Source: Eubacteriales bacterium
GTDB lineage: Bacteria > Bacillota > Clostridia > Lachnospirales > Lachnospiraceae
DNA: 64,000 bases
NCBI GenBank assembly: GCA_030533235.1
Contig: JAUNJN010000008.1
Location: forward strand, 1 to 64,000
Direction of reading: 5' to 3'
Shown here: positions 39,601 through 54,600 of the stretch, in pieces
Layout of the letters: each line of letters starts with the position of its first letter
Numbering within the stretch: position 1 is the stretch's first letter
Translations under genes and position numbers: made by a program
Notes under the pieces: generated by a model
What the model was told of the DNA's origin: nothing
The model's input: the letters and a program-made list of their open reading frames with translations, nothing else
The model's database searches: none

Positions 39601-42600
39601 GTACAGCCGCAGTTCGATTGTTCACAACAAGATATAAGCTTGGCTTATTTGCCGATGATTGTGAATTTGATGCAATTGGTTATGACCAAAATGATACTGT
39701 CGAAAATCGTGCGATGTCGCAGGATGCTGCAAGAAAATCTATGGTTATGCTTAAGAACGATGGCATTTTACCGCTTGATAAGAGTTTACTTAAAACAATC
39801 GGCGTTATTGGACCGACAGCAGATTCGAAGGTTGTTTTGGAAGGTAACTACAATGGTACTGCTTCAGAGTACATTACAAACCTTGAGGGTATTCGCGAGG
39901 CTGTGGGACCTGATGTGCGTATCTACTATTCGGAAGGCTGTCATTTGTATAAGAACCGTGTACAGGAACTCGCGTTGCCTAATGATCGTATCAGTGAAGC
40001 AAAGACAGTTGCAAGACATAGTGATGTCGTAGTTCTTTGCCTTGGTCTTGATTCAACGATTGAAGGTGAAGAGGGAGATACAGGCAACAGCTTTGCAGCC
40101 GGTGATAAGAACAGTCTGTTCCTGCCGGAATCTCAGCAGGAGCTCTTGAAGGCAGTTGTAGAGATTGGAAAGCCTACCATTGTTGTAATTAACAGTGGAA
40201 GTGCTCTTGATGTAAGTTATGCAGATGAAACGTGTAATGCAATTATTCAGAGCTGGTACAGTGGTGGTGCCGGCGGACGTGCACTGGCCGATTTGCTGTT
40301 TGGTAAATGCAGTCCGAGCGGAAAACTTCCGGTTACGTTTTACTATGATCGTAATCTTCCGGATTTTGAAGATTACAGCATGAAGAATCGTACATATCGT
40401 TATATGGAGGATGAGGCGCTTTATCCGTTTGGATTTGGTCTTAGTTATACAACCTTTACATATGATGGATTTACGGTAGTTGATGATGGTGACGGAGTGA
40501 CTTGTGAGGTAACTGTTTCCAATACGGGTGCATATGATGCGGATGAAGTTGTTCAGGTGTATGTGGCAAACAACATCAAGGAAAAAGTAGCCAATGGAAA
40601 GAATACATCGTATGAATCACTGATTGATGCAGATAACCAGCCAAAGTATAGTTTGTGCGGATTTACACGTGTGAGCCTTGCTGCAGGCGAGAGCAAGAAG
40701 GTTTCCGTAAAGATTGCGCCGCTTGCGTTTGAAACGGTATTGGAAGATGGTAGTCGTGTGACGCTTGCAGGTGATTATACTTTGTATATCGGAGGACAAC
40801 AGCCGGATGCAAGAAGTGCGGCGCTTATGAAGCGGACATGCTTAAGTCAAAGTATTCAACGTGCATAATTATGTACGAAAAATATTATTATGAAATGAAG
40901 AGGAAAAGAGTATGAAATTTTTTATCGACACAGCTAATGTAGAAGACATTAAGAAAGCAAATGACATGGGTGTAATCTGTGGTGTTACAACAAACCCATC
41001 TTTGATCGCTAAGGAAGGAAGAGATTTCAATGAGGTTATCGCTGAGATCGCTTCTATCGTAGACGGTCCTATCTCAGGTGAGGTAAAGGCAACAACCGTT
41101 GATGCAGAGGGCATGATTGCAGAAGGAAGAGAAATTGCTAAGATTCATCCGAATATGGTTGTTAAGATTCCTATGACAGTAGAAGGCCTTAAGGCAGTTA
41201 AGGTTCTTTCTGCAGAAGGTATCAAGACTAACGTAACATTGATCTTTAGTGCTAATCAGGCATTACTTGCTGCTCGTGCAGGTGCTACATATGTTTCTCC
41301 GTTCCTTGGCCGTTTGGATGACATCAGCCAGCCGGGTATTGATTTGATTCGTCAGATTTCAGAAATCTTTGCAATTTATGACCTTGACACAGAGATTATC
41401 TCAGCTTCAGTTCGTAATCCGATTCATGTAACTGATTGTGCACTTGCAGGTGCTGATATCGCTACTGTTCCTTACTCAGTAATCGAGCAGATGACAAAGC
41501 ACCCACTTACAGATCAGGGTATCGCAAAGTTCCAGAAGGATTATGAGGCAGTATTCGGAAAGTAAAAAGGAGATAATTATGACAACACTTGAACTTCAGA
41601 AGAAGGCACTTGAAGTTAGAAAGGGCATCGTAAGCTCAGTTCATAGTGCTAAGGCTGGTCATCCGGGCGGATCGTTATCAGCCGCTGATATTTTCACATA
41701 TTTGTATTTTGAGGAGTTGAATGTAGATCCGGCGGATCCGAAGAAGGCGGACCGTGACCGTTTTGTTCTTTCAAAAGGTCATACAGCTCCGGGTTACTAT
41801 TCGGCTCTTGCAAACAGAGGATTTTTCCCTGTAGAAGATTTGCTCACACTTCGTCATACCGGTTCGTACCTTCAGGGACATCCGGATATGAAACATATTC
41901 CTGGTGTTGATATGTCTTCAGGTTCTCTCGGACAGGGTCTTTCATGTGCAGTTGGTATGGCACTTGCTGCGAAACTTAAGGGTGAGGCTTACCGTACATA
42001 TTGTTTATGTGGTGATGGTGAGATCCAGGAAGGTCAGATCTGGGAGGCGGCTATGTTTGCCGGTCACAAAAAGCTTGACAATCTTGTAGTAATCGTTGAT
42101 AACAATAACCTTCAGATTGACGGTACAGTTGAAGAAGTATGTTCACCATATCCGATTGCAGAGAAGTTTGCTGCATTTAACTTCCATACAATTGAGATTA
42201 ACGGTAATGATATGGATGAGATTCGCAAGGCTCTTGATGAGGCGAAGGCTACAAAGGGTATGCCTACAGCAATCGTCGCACATACGGTTAAGGGCAAGGG
42301 CGTATCCTTCATGGAGAACAATGTCGGATGGCATGGTAAGGCTCCTAACGATGAAGAATTTGCTAAGGCAATGGAAGAACTTGGAAAGGCAGGTGAAGGC
42401 TTGTGTTAGAAGATAAGAAAATCGCAACTCGTGACAGCTACGGTAATGCGTTAGTTGCACTTGGAGAAAAAGAAAGCAATTTGATCGTTTTAGACGCAGA
42501 CCTTGCAGCTGCAACAAAGACAGGCGTATTTAAGAAGGCGTTTCCTGAACGCCATATCGACTGCGGTATTGCTGAGTCAAATATGATGGGTATTGCGGCA

Positions 42601-45600
42601 GGTCTTTCAACTTGCGGTTATGTTCCGTTTGTTAGTACATTTGCAATGTTCGCTGCCGGTAGAGCATTCGAGCAGGTTCGTAACAGCATTGGTTATCCAA
42701 AGCTTAATGTTAAGATTGGTGCTACACATGCAGGTATTTCTGTCGGTGAAGATGGTGCTACACATCAGTGTAACGAGGATCTTGCGTTAATGCGTACAAT
42801 CCCGGGAATGGTTGTAATTAACCCTGCTGATGATGTTGAGGCTCAGGCTGCTGTTAAGGCTGCTTATGAGCATCAGGGCCCTGTATATATCCGTTTCGGC
42901 CGTTTGGCAGCACCGATTGTGAATGATGCACCGGATTACAAGTTTGAGCTTGGTAAGGGTGTTACATTAAAGGATGGTAAGGATGTAACAATTATTGCAA
43001 CCGGTCTTGAAGTTGCTTACGCATTGAAGGCTGCTGACATGCTTGAGAAGGATGGCATTAGCGCCCGTGTAATCAATATTCATACAATTAAGCCGCTGGA
43101 TGTTGATCTTGTTGTTAAGGCAGCAAAGGAAACAGGCAAGATTGTTACGGTTGAGGAGCATTCTGTGATTGGTGGTCTTGGTAGTGCGGTTTGTGATGCA
43201 CTTGCTGAGAAGTGTCCGACTCCGGTATGCAAGATTGGTGTAAATGACCAGTTTGGTGAATCAGGCCCTGCTGTTGAATTGATTAAGAAGTATGGTCTTG
43301 ATGAGGTTGGAATTTACAACCGTGTAAAGGAATTTATCTAAATCAAATGATAACCGGCGGGAGGCTCCCGCCGGTACAAAGAATATAAAAGTATTAGGAG
43401 GAGTTAAACAATGAATAACATGCCAAAAGTAAAGATTGGTATCGTAGCTGTAAGCCGTGACTGTTTCCCGGAGGAGCTTTCAGTTAACAGAAGAAAGGCA
43501 CTTGTAGAGGCATACAAGGCAAAGTATGATGCAGAGGAAATTTATGAGTGTCCAATCTGTATCGTTGAGAGTGAAATTCATATGATGCAGGCACTTGAAG
43601 ATATTAAGGCTGCAGGCTGTAATGCACTTTGCGTATATCTTGGAAACTTTGGTCCGGAAATCGCTGAGACATTACTTGCAAAATATTTCGAGGGTCCTAA
43701 GATGTTTGTTGCTGCTGCTGAGGAGACATCTGCAAATGGCGGTTTGGTTCAGGGCAGAGGCGATGCATACTGTGGTATGCTTAATGCAAGCTACAACTTA
43801 AAGCTTCGTAACGTTAAGGCATATATCCCGGAGTATCCGGTAGGTACAGCTGAGGAGTGTGCTGATATGATTCATGAGTTCGTTCCGATTGCAAAAGCAG
43901 TTTACGGTTTAGAGAACCTTAAGATTATCGGTTTTGGTCCACGCCCACTCAACTTCCTTGCATGTAACGCTCCAATCAAGCAGCTTTACAATCTCGGTGT
44001 AGAGGTTGAAGAGAACTCAGAGCTTGATTTGTTTGAAGCGTTCAACAAGCATGCCGGTGATGAGAGAATTCCTGCTGTTGTAGCGGATATGGCTGCAGAG
44101 CTCGGTGCAGGTAATAAGAAGCCGGAAATCCTTGAAAAGCTTGCTCAGTATGAGCTTACATTGCTTGATTGGGTTGAGGCACACAAGGGATCAAGAAAGT
44201 ATGTTGCAATCGCAGGTAAGTGCTGGCCGGCATTCCAGACACAGTTTGGATTTGTTCCTTGCTACGTAAACAGCCGTCTTACAAAGATGGGTATTCCTGT
44301 TTCTTGTGAGGTTGATATCTATGGTGCACTTTCAGAGTTCATCGGTACAGTTGTAAGTAATGACACAGTTACATTGCTTGATATTAACAACTCTGTTCCT
44401 GCTGATATCTACAATGAGGATATTGCAGGTAAGTTTGATTACACACAGAAGGATATTTTCATGGGCTTCCACTGCGGAAATACAGCTTCTTCAAAGCTTG
44501 CATTCTGCGAGATGAAGAACCAGATGATTATGGCACGTTCACTTCCGGAAGAAGTTACAAATGGTACTTTGGAAGGTGATATCATTCCTGGCGAAATTAC
44601 ATTCTTCCGTTTACAGAGTACAGCTGATGCTAAGCTTCGTGCTTACATTGCTCAGGGTGAGGTGCTTCCTGTTCGTACAAGATCATTCGGTGCAATCGGT
44701 ATCTTTGCGATTCCGGAGATGGGAAGATTCTATCGTCATGTATTGATTGAGAAGAATTATCCACATCACGGTGCTGTTGCATTTGGTCACTTTGGAAAGA
44801 TTCTTTACGAAGTATTTAAGTATATTGGCGTTGATTACAAGGAAATTCGTTTCAACCAGCCAAAGGAAATGCGTTACATCACAGAGAATCCATTCTGCTA
44901 AAAGGAGGATAAGGATTTGTTTATTGGCGTAGATTTAGGTACATCCGCTGTCAAGCTGCTTTTAATGGCAGCTGACGGCAAGATTATTAAGACAGTTTCA
45001 AAGGAATACCCACTGAGCTTCCCGAAGCCGGGTTGGTCAGAACAGAATCCGGAAGACTGGTATACACAGAGTATTGCCGGTATCAAAGATTTGTTAGAAG
45101 GTCTTAATCCGGATGACGTAAAGGGTATTGGTGTCGGAGGACAGATGCATGGTCTTGTTACATTAGACGAGAATGACAATGTTATTCGCCCTGCTATCCT
45201 TTGGAATGATGGCAGAACTGTTGAAGAAACAGAATACTTAAATGAGGTAATCGGCAAGAAGACTCTTTCTGATTACACAGGTAATATTGCATTTGCCGGT
45301 TTCACAGCTCCAAAAATTCTTTGGATGAAGAAGAATGAGCCGGACAACTTTGCTAAGATTAAAAAGATCATGCTTCCGAAGGATTATCTTGTATACAAGC
45401 TTTCCGGCGCATTCAGCACAGATTACTCTGATGCGTCAGGTATGCTTTTGCTTGATGTCAAGAATAAGTGTTGGTCTAAGGAAATGCTTGAAATTTGTGG
45501 CGTAGATGAGGCAATGCTTCCAAAGCTTTATGACAGTTTTGAAGTAGTTGGCGAATTAAATGACGCTTCGAAGGCTGAGCTTGGTATGAGTGGTACTGTT

Positions 45601-48600
45601 AAGCTTGTTGCCGGTGCCGGTGACAATGCAGCAGCTGCTGTAGGTACAGGTACTGTAGGAGCCGGAAAGTGTAATCTTTCCCTCGGTACATCCGGTACAA
45701 TTTTTATCACAAATGACAAGTTCCGCGTCGATGATTTTAATGCATTGCACAGCTTTGCGCATGCAGACGGAAACTTCCATTTGATGGGATGTATGCTTTC
45801 AGCAGCATCTTGCAACAAGTGGTGGATGGATGAAATTATCAAGACAAAGGATTATCCTGCAGAACAGGCTAACATCACAAAGCTTGGTGAGAATAACGTA
45901 TACTTCCTTCCGTATTTGATGGGAGAGCGTTCTCCTCACAACAATCCGGCTGCCCGTGCGATGTTCATCGGAATGAGCATGGACACAACAAGAGAGGATA
46001 TGACACAGGCAGTACTTGAGGGTGTTGCATTTGGTCTTCGTGATTCTCTTGAGGTTGCTAAGAGTCTTGGAATCGAGATTAAGGCGACAAATATTTGCGG
46101 CGGTGGCGCGAAGAGTCCGCTGTGGAAAAAGATTGTTGCAAATGTTATGGGTATTGAAGTAGATGTTGTAGAAAATGATGAAGGACCTGCACTCGGCGGT
46201 GCTATCCTTGCAGCTGTTGGATGCGGTGTATACGAGAGTGTAGAAGATGCAGCCAGCAAGATCGTTCGTTTCAAGGAGTCTATTCTTCCGGATGCAGAGC
46301 TTACAGCAAAGTATGAGGAGAGATATCAGTACTTCAAGAGCCTTTATCCAACAGTAAAGGCATTGTACTAATTTTAGTCAAGGCATATTATAGGTAGATT
46401 TATAGGAGGGCATATGCACATATATGTGTATATGCCCTTTTGTTGCAAATGCAATTCATCATATGTTCACAAAAAATACATTGCATAATAACAGAAAAAT
46501 TGGTATGGTTGTAGCGTGTAAAAAAATGTTGACAATCGAATCGATATATGAGAAGGCAGGCAAGGAGAATATTATATGGAAGAAATGAAAAAGAAGGAGC
46601 AGACCGCGGACACAACGGAAGAAAAAGAACAGACGGAAGAAAACAATGTTGAGAATACAAGTTCTGAAATACGCACAGTTCATGGACAGAGAGTCGGTTT
46701 GGAACCCCATAAGGAAAAAGATGATGGGAAAAAGAATTTGAAAACAATCGGTGAAAAGATAGGATATTTTTGGGATTACTATAAATGGACGGTTGGCGTT
46801 GTGGTAGGGCTTGCTCTTTGCATTTTGCTTTTAGTTCGTGCGGTTATCATTGAAATGAAGCCTCCGATTATTTATATTGCAATGATGAATGCACATATGG
46901 AATCACCGGGTGACGCAACATATGGTGATGATTATGGAAATCAAAGAGGCCTTGATCCGAAGAGCGGACGTATTACATTGGATGTTGATTTCCTCCATCC
47001 GGAACTGATTACCGATGCGGATTTGAAAAATGATACAATTATTGCCAGTATGCAACGTTTTTCTGCGTCAGTCACGACCGGAAATATCGATATTGCCATT
47101 ACAAATCCCTGGGTTTTACGGGATTATATGGAAAATAATGTGTTTCATGATCTGAGAGATGTATATACTGAGGAGGAACTTGCACAGTTTGGTGAGCTTC
47201 TGACATATGAAAAAAATGCATCTGGCGAAGTTGTTCCGGTAGGCATTATCATTAACGGGCATCGGGATATTGATTCCTTCTATGAAGAAGGGGAGACGAT
47301 TGTTATCGGGATTCCGAGTGATTCGACGCGCGTTGAACGTGCAAAGGATTTTATTGCATGGATGTTTGAGGGCTAATAATAAGGTGTGATAATCAACAGT
47401 TGGATTATCACACCTATTATTTTGAAATCATAATCGAAGATTTATGAAACAGGGGAGTCTGTGCTGTCGGATGTGTTTTCGTCTGAGGCATCCGAAGAGA
47501 TATTAACATCTGTAGCTTTATCAGATGTATCGGAGCTTGTGAATTCTTCGTAATCGTCATATGGAACATCGACCGGCATTTTGCGGAATGGAATACCGGC
47601 ACGTTCGTGCTCTGCTTCCTCAATTTTTAAGAAGATACGATTGAGAAAGATGGAGTAAATGTAAGCAAGAATACCAAATCCCCAAAAAAGGAAGATGCTG
47701 AATACAAATACAAGTGTTGTTGAATCTCTGACAGCAATCTTTGCTATAGCAATCGGAATAACGAGACAGAATATGGTAGTTGGTAAATTTGCAAAGCTGA
47801 TCAGTAATGCATTTTTGACAATAACCTTTGATTTGTTTGGGTAAGTTGAAATCAAAGGGAAGGAATATATTATAATCGAAAAGATTGCAAATAGGAAAAT
47901 CCAAACCGGAATTTGAAGCATGTTATATTTTGGATCGATTATTTTATAAATGACATATAAATCGGAAAAGAAAAATACAAGCAAAAACAAAAGCGGGAGC
48001 CAAAGCAATAGAGACTGCTTAAAGTGCTTGGTAAAGGCTTTGAAATATTCCTTTCCGATCGTGGGATCCTGTTTACGGACAATCTCAAATGTCACATGAT
48101 AGAGCGCTGTGAGTGCGGGTCCGATCGTAATAATAGGAAGGCTTGTGAAAAGAAACAGAATGTTTACAAATAATAAATCGCTGATTAGCGACAAAAAACG
48201 GAAAAACCCGTTGTCTGGATTGAATCTCATGGTAAAAACTCCTTTAGTAGTAAATATTCGATTTGTAAGTATAAAATACAATAATATTAGGGTATATACA
48301 AGATATAAATGCAAAAAACCACGGATTGTTCACACATTTATCATAAATAATTTTATAAAAATTTAAGAATAATACAAGGTTCATAACATATTATACAACG
48401 TATGAGTTGATTCGAAGAGCATATTTTGGGCGAAATGCTGACAGATGTTACCATATATAGTAAAAAAGCATGAAAGAAGTGGCGAAAAAACGACAGCTTT
48501 TGGTTATATTAGTCAAAAAAGCAATATGTGTAGAATATAGAGCAAAAAACGTATAGAGCTTTTTGGGATAAATGATATAATAAGTTCATCATTGTTATTG

Positions 48601-51600
48601 TGACTGCGAATGCAGTTATGTTAACAGGATGGCAAATGCTTTTTATGTAAGGAGGAAAAAAAACATGAAAAAGAGAAGACTTGTAGCAGGCGCTATGTGT
48701 GCTCTTATGGCAACAACATTGCTTGCTGGTTGCGGTAAGTCTGATGACAACAAGGAGACAACAACAGCTACTCCTGCAACAGAAGACAACGCAACAGGTA
48801 CAGATGGTGACACAACAGAGCATGCTCCATCTGGCGAAAAGGTAACTATTAACTTGTGGTCATTCACAGATGAGATCCCTGACATGGTACAGAAGTACAT
48901 CGATACTCATCCGGATTGTGGATTCGAAGTAAACCCAACTATCATTGCTACAACAGACGGTGCTTATCAGCCAGCTCTTGACCAGGCATTGATGGGTGGC
49001 GGCGCAGATGCTCCTGACCTTTATGCAGCAGAGGCAGCTTTCGTTCTTAAGTATACACAGGGCGAGGCAGCTCAGTACGCTATGCCTTATGCTGATCTTG
49101 GTATCGACATCGACGCTAAGATTAAGGAAGCTGATATCGCTCAGTATTCAGTAGATATCGGAACAAACCCAGACGGTAAGGTAGTTGCACTTGGTTACCA
49201 GGCTACTGGTGGTGCTTTCATCTATCGTCGTTCAATCGCTAAGGATACATGGGGAACAGATGATCCAGCTGAGATCGCTAAGAAGATCGGTGGTGGTTCA
49301 GGTAACCTCGATGCATTCTGGACAGCAGCAGAAGAGTTAAAGGCTAAGGGTTATGGTATCATTTCTGGTGATGGTGACCTTTGGCACGCAGTTGAGAACA
49401 GCTCTGAGCAGGGTTGGATTGTAGACGGAGCTCTTACAATCGATCCTAAGAGAGAAGCTTTCCTTGACTACTCTAAGAAACTTAAAGACAACGGATATCA
49501 CAATGATACACAGGATTGGCAGGATGCTTGGTTCGCTGATATGAAGGGCGAAGGCGAGAAGCAGATCTTCGGTTTCTTCGGACCAGCTTGGTTGATCAAC
49601 TACACACTTGCTCCTAACTGCGGTGGCAAGGCTGTAGGCGAAGGTACATACGGTGATTGGGCTGTATGTGAGCCACCTATCGGTTTCTTCTGGGGTGGTA
49701 CATGGCTCCTTGCTAACAAGGACACAACAAAGACAGAGGCTGTTAAGACAATCGTTGAGTGGATCACACTTGATTGCACAGAGGATGGTCTTCAGTATAT
49801 GTGGGCTAACGGTACACTTAACGGCGAAGGCGGTACAAAGGACTGCGTAGCTTCAGGTACAGTTATGGCTATGTCAAACGGTGAGCTTGATTTCTTAGGT
49901 GGACAGAACATGTTCGATGTATTTGTTCCAGCTAACCAGTATGCAAATGGTAAGAACCTTACACCATATGATGAGACAATCAACTCTAACTGGAGAGATC
50001 AGGTACGTCAGTACAGCTCAGGTGAGAAGTCTAAGGAAGACGCTATTGCAGATTTCAAGAGCAACGTAGGCGACGTTCTTGATATTACAGTAGATTAATT
50101 TCACCTCAAAGTGATTTTGTAGTATGCTAGGCGGGGCGGATTTTAATCAAATCCGCTCCGTTTTTGGATACTATAAGACAAAACAAATAATAAGACAGAG
50201 GAGGTGCTTGGATTGAGAAACAAGAAAAGTGTGAAGTATGCGAAGTATGGATATATCTTCAGCTTACCATTTATTATCACATTTTTAATCTTTTCTTTAT
50301 ATCCAATTATCTATACGCTTGTGATTGGTTTCACAGATTTGAAGGGTATTGGAGCAACTAAGATTCACTTCTTGGACGATCCGCTTGCCAACTTTAAGTC
50401 AGTATTGACGAATAAGACCTTCAGAAAAGCGCTGAAGAATACTGTAGTTATCTGGCTCGGTAACTTCTTCCCTCAGATCGTATTGGCTCTTTTGTTAACA
50501 GCGTGGTTTACAGACAGAAGATGTAAGGTAAAAGGACAAGGTGTCTTCAAGGTACTGTTCTACATGCCTAACATTATCACAGCTGCTACAATCGCTATCT
50601 TGTTTGGTGCATTGTTTGCATATCCTACAAGCCCGATGAATGATTTATTTAAATCAATGGGATGGGCGGATGAGCCGATTTATTTCTTACAGAATAAGGC
50701 AACAGCAAAGGGAGTAATTATCTTCATCCAGACATGGATGTGGTATGGCTATACAATGGTAGTTATGATTTCCGGTGTACTTGGTATCAATCCGGAGATT
50801 TTTGAGGCTGCAGAGGTTGATGGTGCAAACCGTACACAGACCTTCTTCCTTATTACATTGCCACAGATTAAGACAATTTTGTTGTTTACACTCGTAACGT
50901 CAGTCGTTGGTGGTCTGAATATGTTCGATATTCCAAAGCTGTTCCTGGATGGCGGACCTGATAATGCGACAATTACGACCAGTGTATTCATTTATAAGCA
51001 GGCATTTGCCGGAAGTTACCTGTATAACAGAGCTGCTGCGGCCAGTGTAATTATGTTTATCATTATTGCTATTATCTCTGCGATTATGTTCCAGATTCTG
51101 AAAGAAGACGACGAGCAAAGTGTTTATGGCAAGAGAAAGAAGAGGAGGGTATAAATAAATGCAGAAAAATAATCATTATACAGGAATGAAAGTTGTCATT
51201 TATATTGTATGTATTTTCCTTGCTATTTTAAGTATCTTCCCATTCTGGATTATGATTATCAATGCAACACGTTCAACATATGAGATTCAGCAGCATGCGA
51301 TTAGCTTGTTGCCATCAAAGTTCCTTGCTAAGAACTGGAATATTTTGACAGGTAAGAGTTTCAACGTATTACGCGGTTTCACAAACTCAATGATTATTTC
51401 CGTATGTTCAACAGCATTGAACGTATACTTCTCATCTTTGACAGCTTATGCATTGGTTATCTATGATTGGAAGCTTAGAAATGCTTTCTTCAAGTTTATC
51501 ATGGCTATCATGATGATTCCTGCACAGGTTACTATGATCGGTTTCTATCAGATGGTATACAAGATTCACATGACAAACAAGATGATCATGTTGATTCTTC

Positions 51601-54600
51601 CTGCTATCGCTGCACCGACAGTTGTATTCTTTATGCGACAGTATCTACAACCGACGCTATCGCCGGAGATTGTACAATCTGCGCGTATTGACGGAGCAGG
51701 TGAGTTTAGAACATTTAATACAATTGTTCTTCCGATTATGAAGCCGGCGATTGCTACTCAGGCAATTTTCGGATTTGTAAACAGCTGGAACAACTTGTTT
51801 ACACCTATGGTATTGTTAACAGATCAGAAGAAGTATACAATGCCAATCATGGTTAGTTTGTTAAAGGGTGATATTTACAAGACAGAGTTCGGTTCAATTT
51901 ACTTAGGTCTTACATTGACTGTTTTACCACTGTTCATTGTATATTTTGCACTTTCTAAGTATATTATTGCCGGTGTAGCTCTTGGTTCTGTAAAGGGTTA
52001 ATCCTAAGACAATATATATGACATATAAAGGTGATTGCACTTTGTGTAGTCACCTTTTTTATTGCATAGGATTATGGTGTCAAAGGCCCCTGTTGATACA
52101 GTGCCTCGGCAGATTGTTCTTTGTGCAATCTGCCGGGACAAAATTGAACACGAGGCTTTTGACACCCTAATCTGTATAGGAAAGTATTTCACACGTTCTA
52201 TAATAAAAAACACCTCAATGTGTGAGGTGTTTTTTATTATAGAAATATTATGAATGTGGATGCTTCTTTGTTGTTTCCGGATCAAACAGCTTTCGATACT
52301 CGGATGGCGATGTGCCGGCGTATTTTTTGAAACAACGACAGAAGGACGTCAAATTGTTAAAGCCTGTCTGAAATGCAATATCTGTAATTGATAAATCAGC
52401 AGCAAGAAGAGATTGCGCTACCTGGATTCGTTTGTGATTTAAGTATTCGTGGAAGGTAAAACCTGTATGCTGCTTGAAAATACGAGTAAAGTGATACTTT
52501 GAAAAACCGATTGCTTTTGCTGCAGCATCTAAGGTGATCTCTTCGGCATAGTGCACATCAACGTAATTTAGGAAACTCGTAAAACGTTCGCTGTATTCGG
52601 GAGCGTTGTCAGACATGCTATCTGCTTTATGTGCAGTATTTATTTGCATATAGTCTTCATATACTTGAAGAAATATGTGAAGTAGGTTAAAATAGATTTT
52701 AGTTTCCCACATCGTGCAGTTGGAAAAATAAATATCAACAATCCTGATCATCCTTTCGGATATATCATGATAGATGGTCGGACATGTTTTGCTATTTAAA
52801 AGAAATGCGGATTCGAAGGTGGAGGTCAGAAGTTTATAATCCTGATATTCCTTGAATGCAGAAAAGTCAAATAAATAGATAAAACGGATACCGGTATCAC
52901 TCATCGGAATTTCATGTGGTACATTTGGCGGAATAAACAGGATGTCCCCTGCATTCATTAAATATTCGGTTTCGCCGGCCAATACACGATATTTGTTTTC
53001 TATACAGTACACAACTTCAAGTGTGTCATGATAGTGGAGAGAGTATTCCTCGCACTGTGTGTTGTACCAAATACGCACATGAGAATCAGGACCGTAATTT
53101 ACTAATTCGCGGAGTTTTTCGAAAACTCTTGTGGAATTGGCATCTAATGGTTGACGATATTTGTCGGGTGTAACTTGTGACTTCTTTAGCGTCTGGTTAT
53201 TCGTAGATTGATCCATAAGGTACCTCGCTCGTACATTTATCAAAGTGTTACTTGTGCTTATTATAAGGTGTAATAGGGATATTTTCAAGTGTTACAAGCA
53301 AAATAATTTACAAAAAATAAATATTTTGCTTAAAAATTTTACAAAAAATCATATGGAGGAAAAGGAAATGAGTGTAAAAAAGGAATTGTTCGGAAAGCTT
53401 GCAGATGGAACAGAGATAACAAAATTTTGGATTGAGAACAAAAATGGACTTCGAGTTGCCGTACTAAATTATGGTGCCATAATAACCAATCTTATTGTTC
53501 CGGCAGCAAACGGACAGATGAAGGATGTTGTGCTCGGGTATGATGAGATAAAGCCATATACCGTGAACAATAACTTCTTTGGAGCTGTGGTTGGTCCGAA
53601 TGCGAATCGTATATGTAAGGGACAGTATACGGTGGATGGTGTTTCTTATCAGATTGAGATTAATGATGGGGAGAATAACTGTCATAGTCATAAAACACTT
53701 GGATATCACAAATGTGTATGGAATGCAGAAACCGGAAGTAATTTTGTAAAGCTTTCATTGACAGATACTGATGGTAATTTGGGATTTCCGGGAAATCGTA
53801 AGCTTTCAGTTACTTATACATTGACCGATGATAATGAATTAAAGCTTCATTATGAGGGTATTAGCGACAAAAACACCGTATTGAACCCGACAAATCATAC
53901 ATATTTTAATCTGGCAGGTCATGAGTCCGGAAATATATTAGGACATAAGCTTCAGATTTTTGCATCCAATTATACACCGGTTGTTCCGGGAGCAATACCA
54001 ACAGGTGAAATTGCAACAGTAAAAGGAACACCTCTTGATTTTCTTTCATCAAAGGTTGTGGGTGATGATATTGAGGACGCGTTTGAACAGTTGCAGCTTA
54101 CATCCGGGTTTGATCATAACTGGGTAATTGATGATGCAGACGGTTCGTTAAAGAAGATTGCAGTTGTTGAAGAAGAATCCGCAGGTATAGTTATGAATGT
54201 CTATACAACACTTCCCGGTGTTCAGTTCTATGCAGGCAATTTTATTGATGAGCAGACAGGTAAGGATGGTGCTTCTTATACAAAAAGAAGCGGTCTTTGT
54301 CTGGAAACACAGTATTTTCCGGATTCGATTAATCAGCCGGAATTCCCTTCGCCGGTGTTCGGTCCGGATCGTAAATATGATACAACGACGGTTTATGAGT
54401 TTCAGACAAAATAATTTTTGTATAGTCTAAATGTATGAACGTTATCATAAATTCTAAACGAGAGAGAAGTTTAGGTAATGGATGATGTGTATACGTAAAT
54501 CGACTGGTGTGTTTGACAGAGTATGTAAAAAGGATAACAAGCAACTTCGAGTGAAAAGACGAATCCATTTGTGGATGGTCAGCATCGGGTTGCTTGTTTT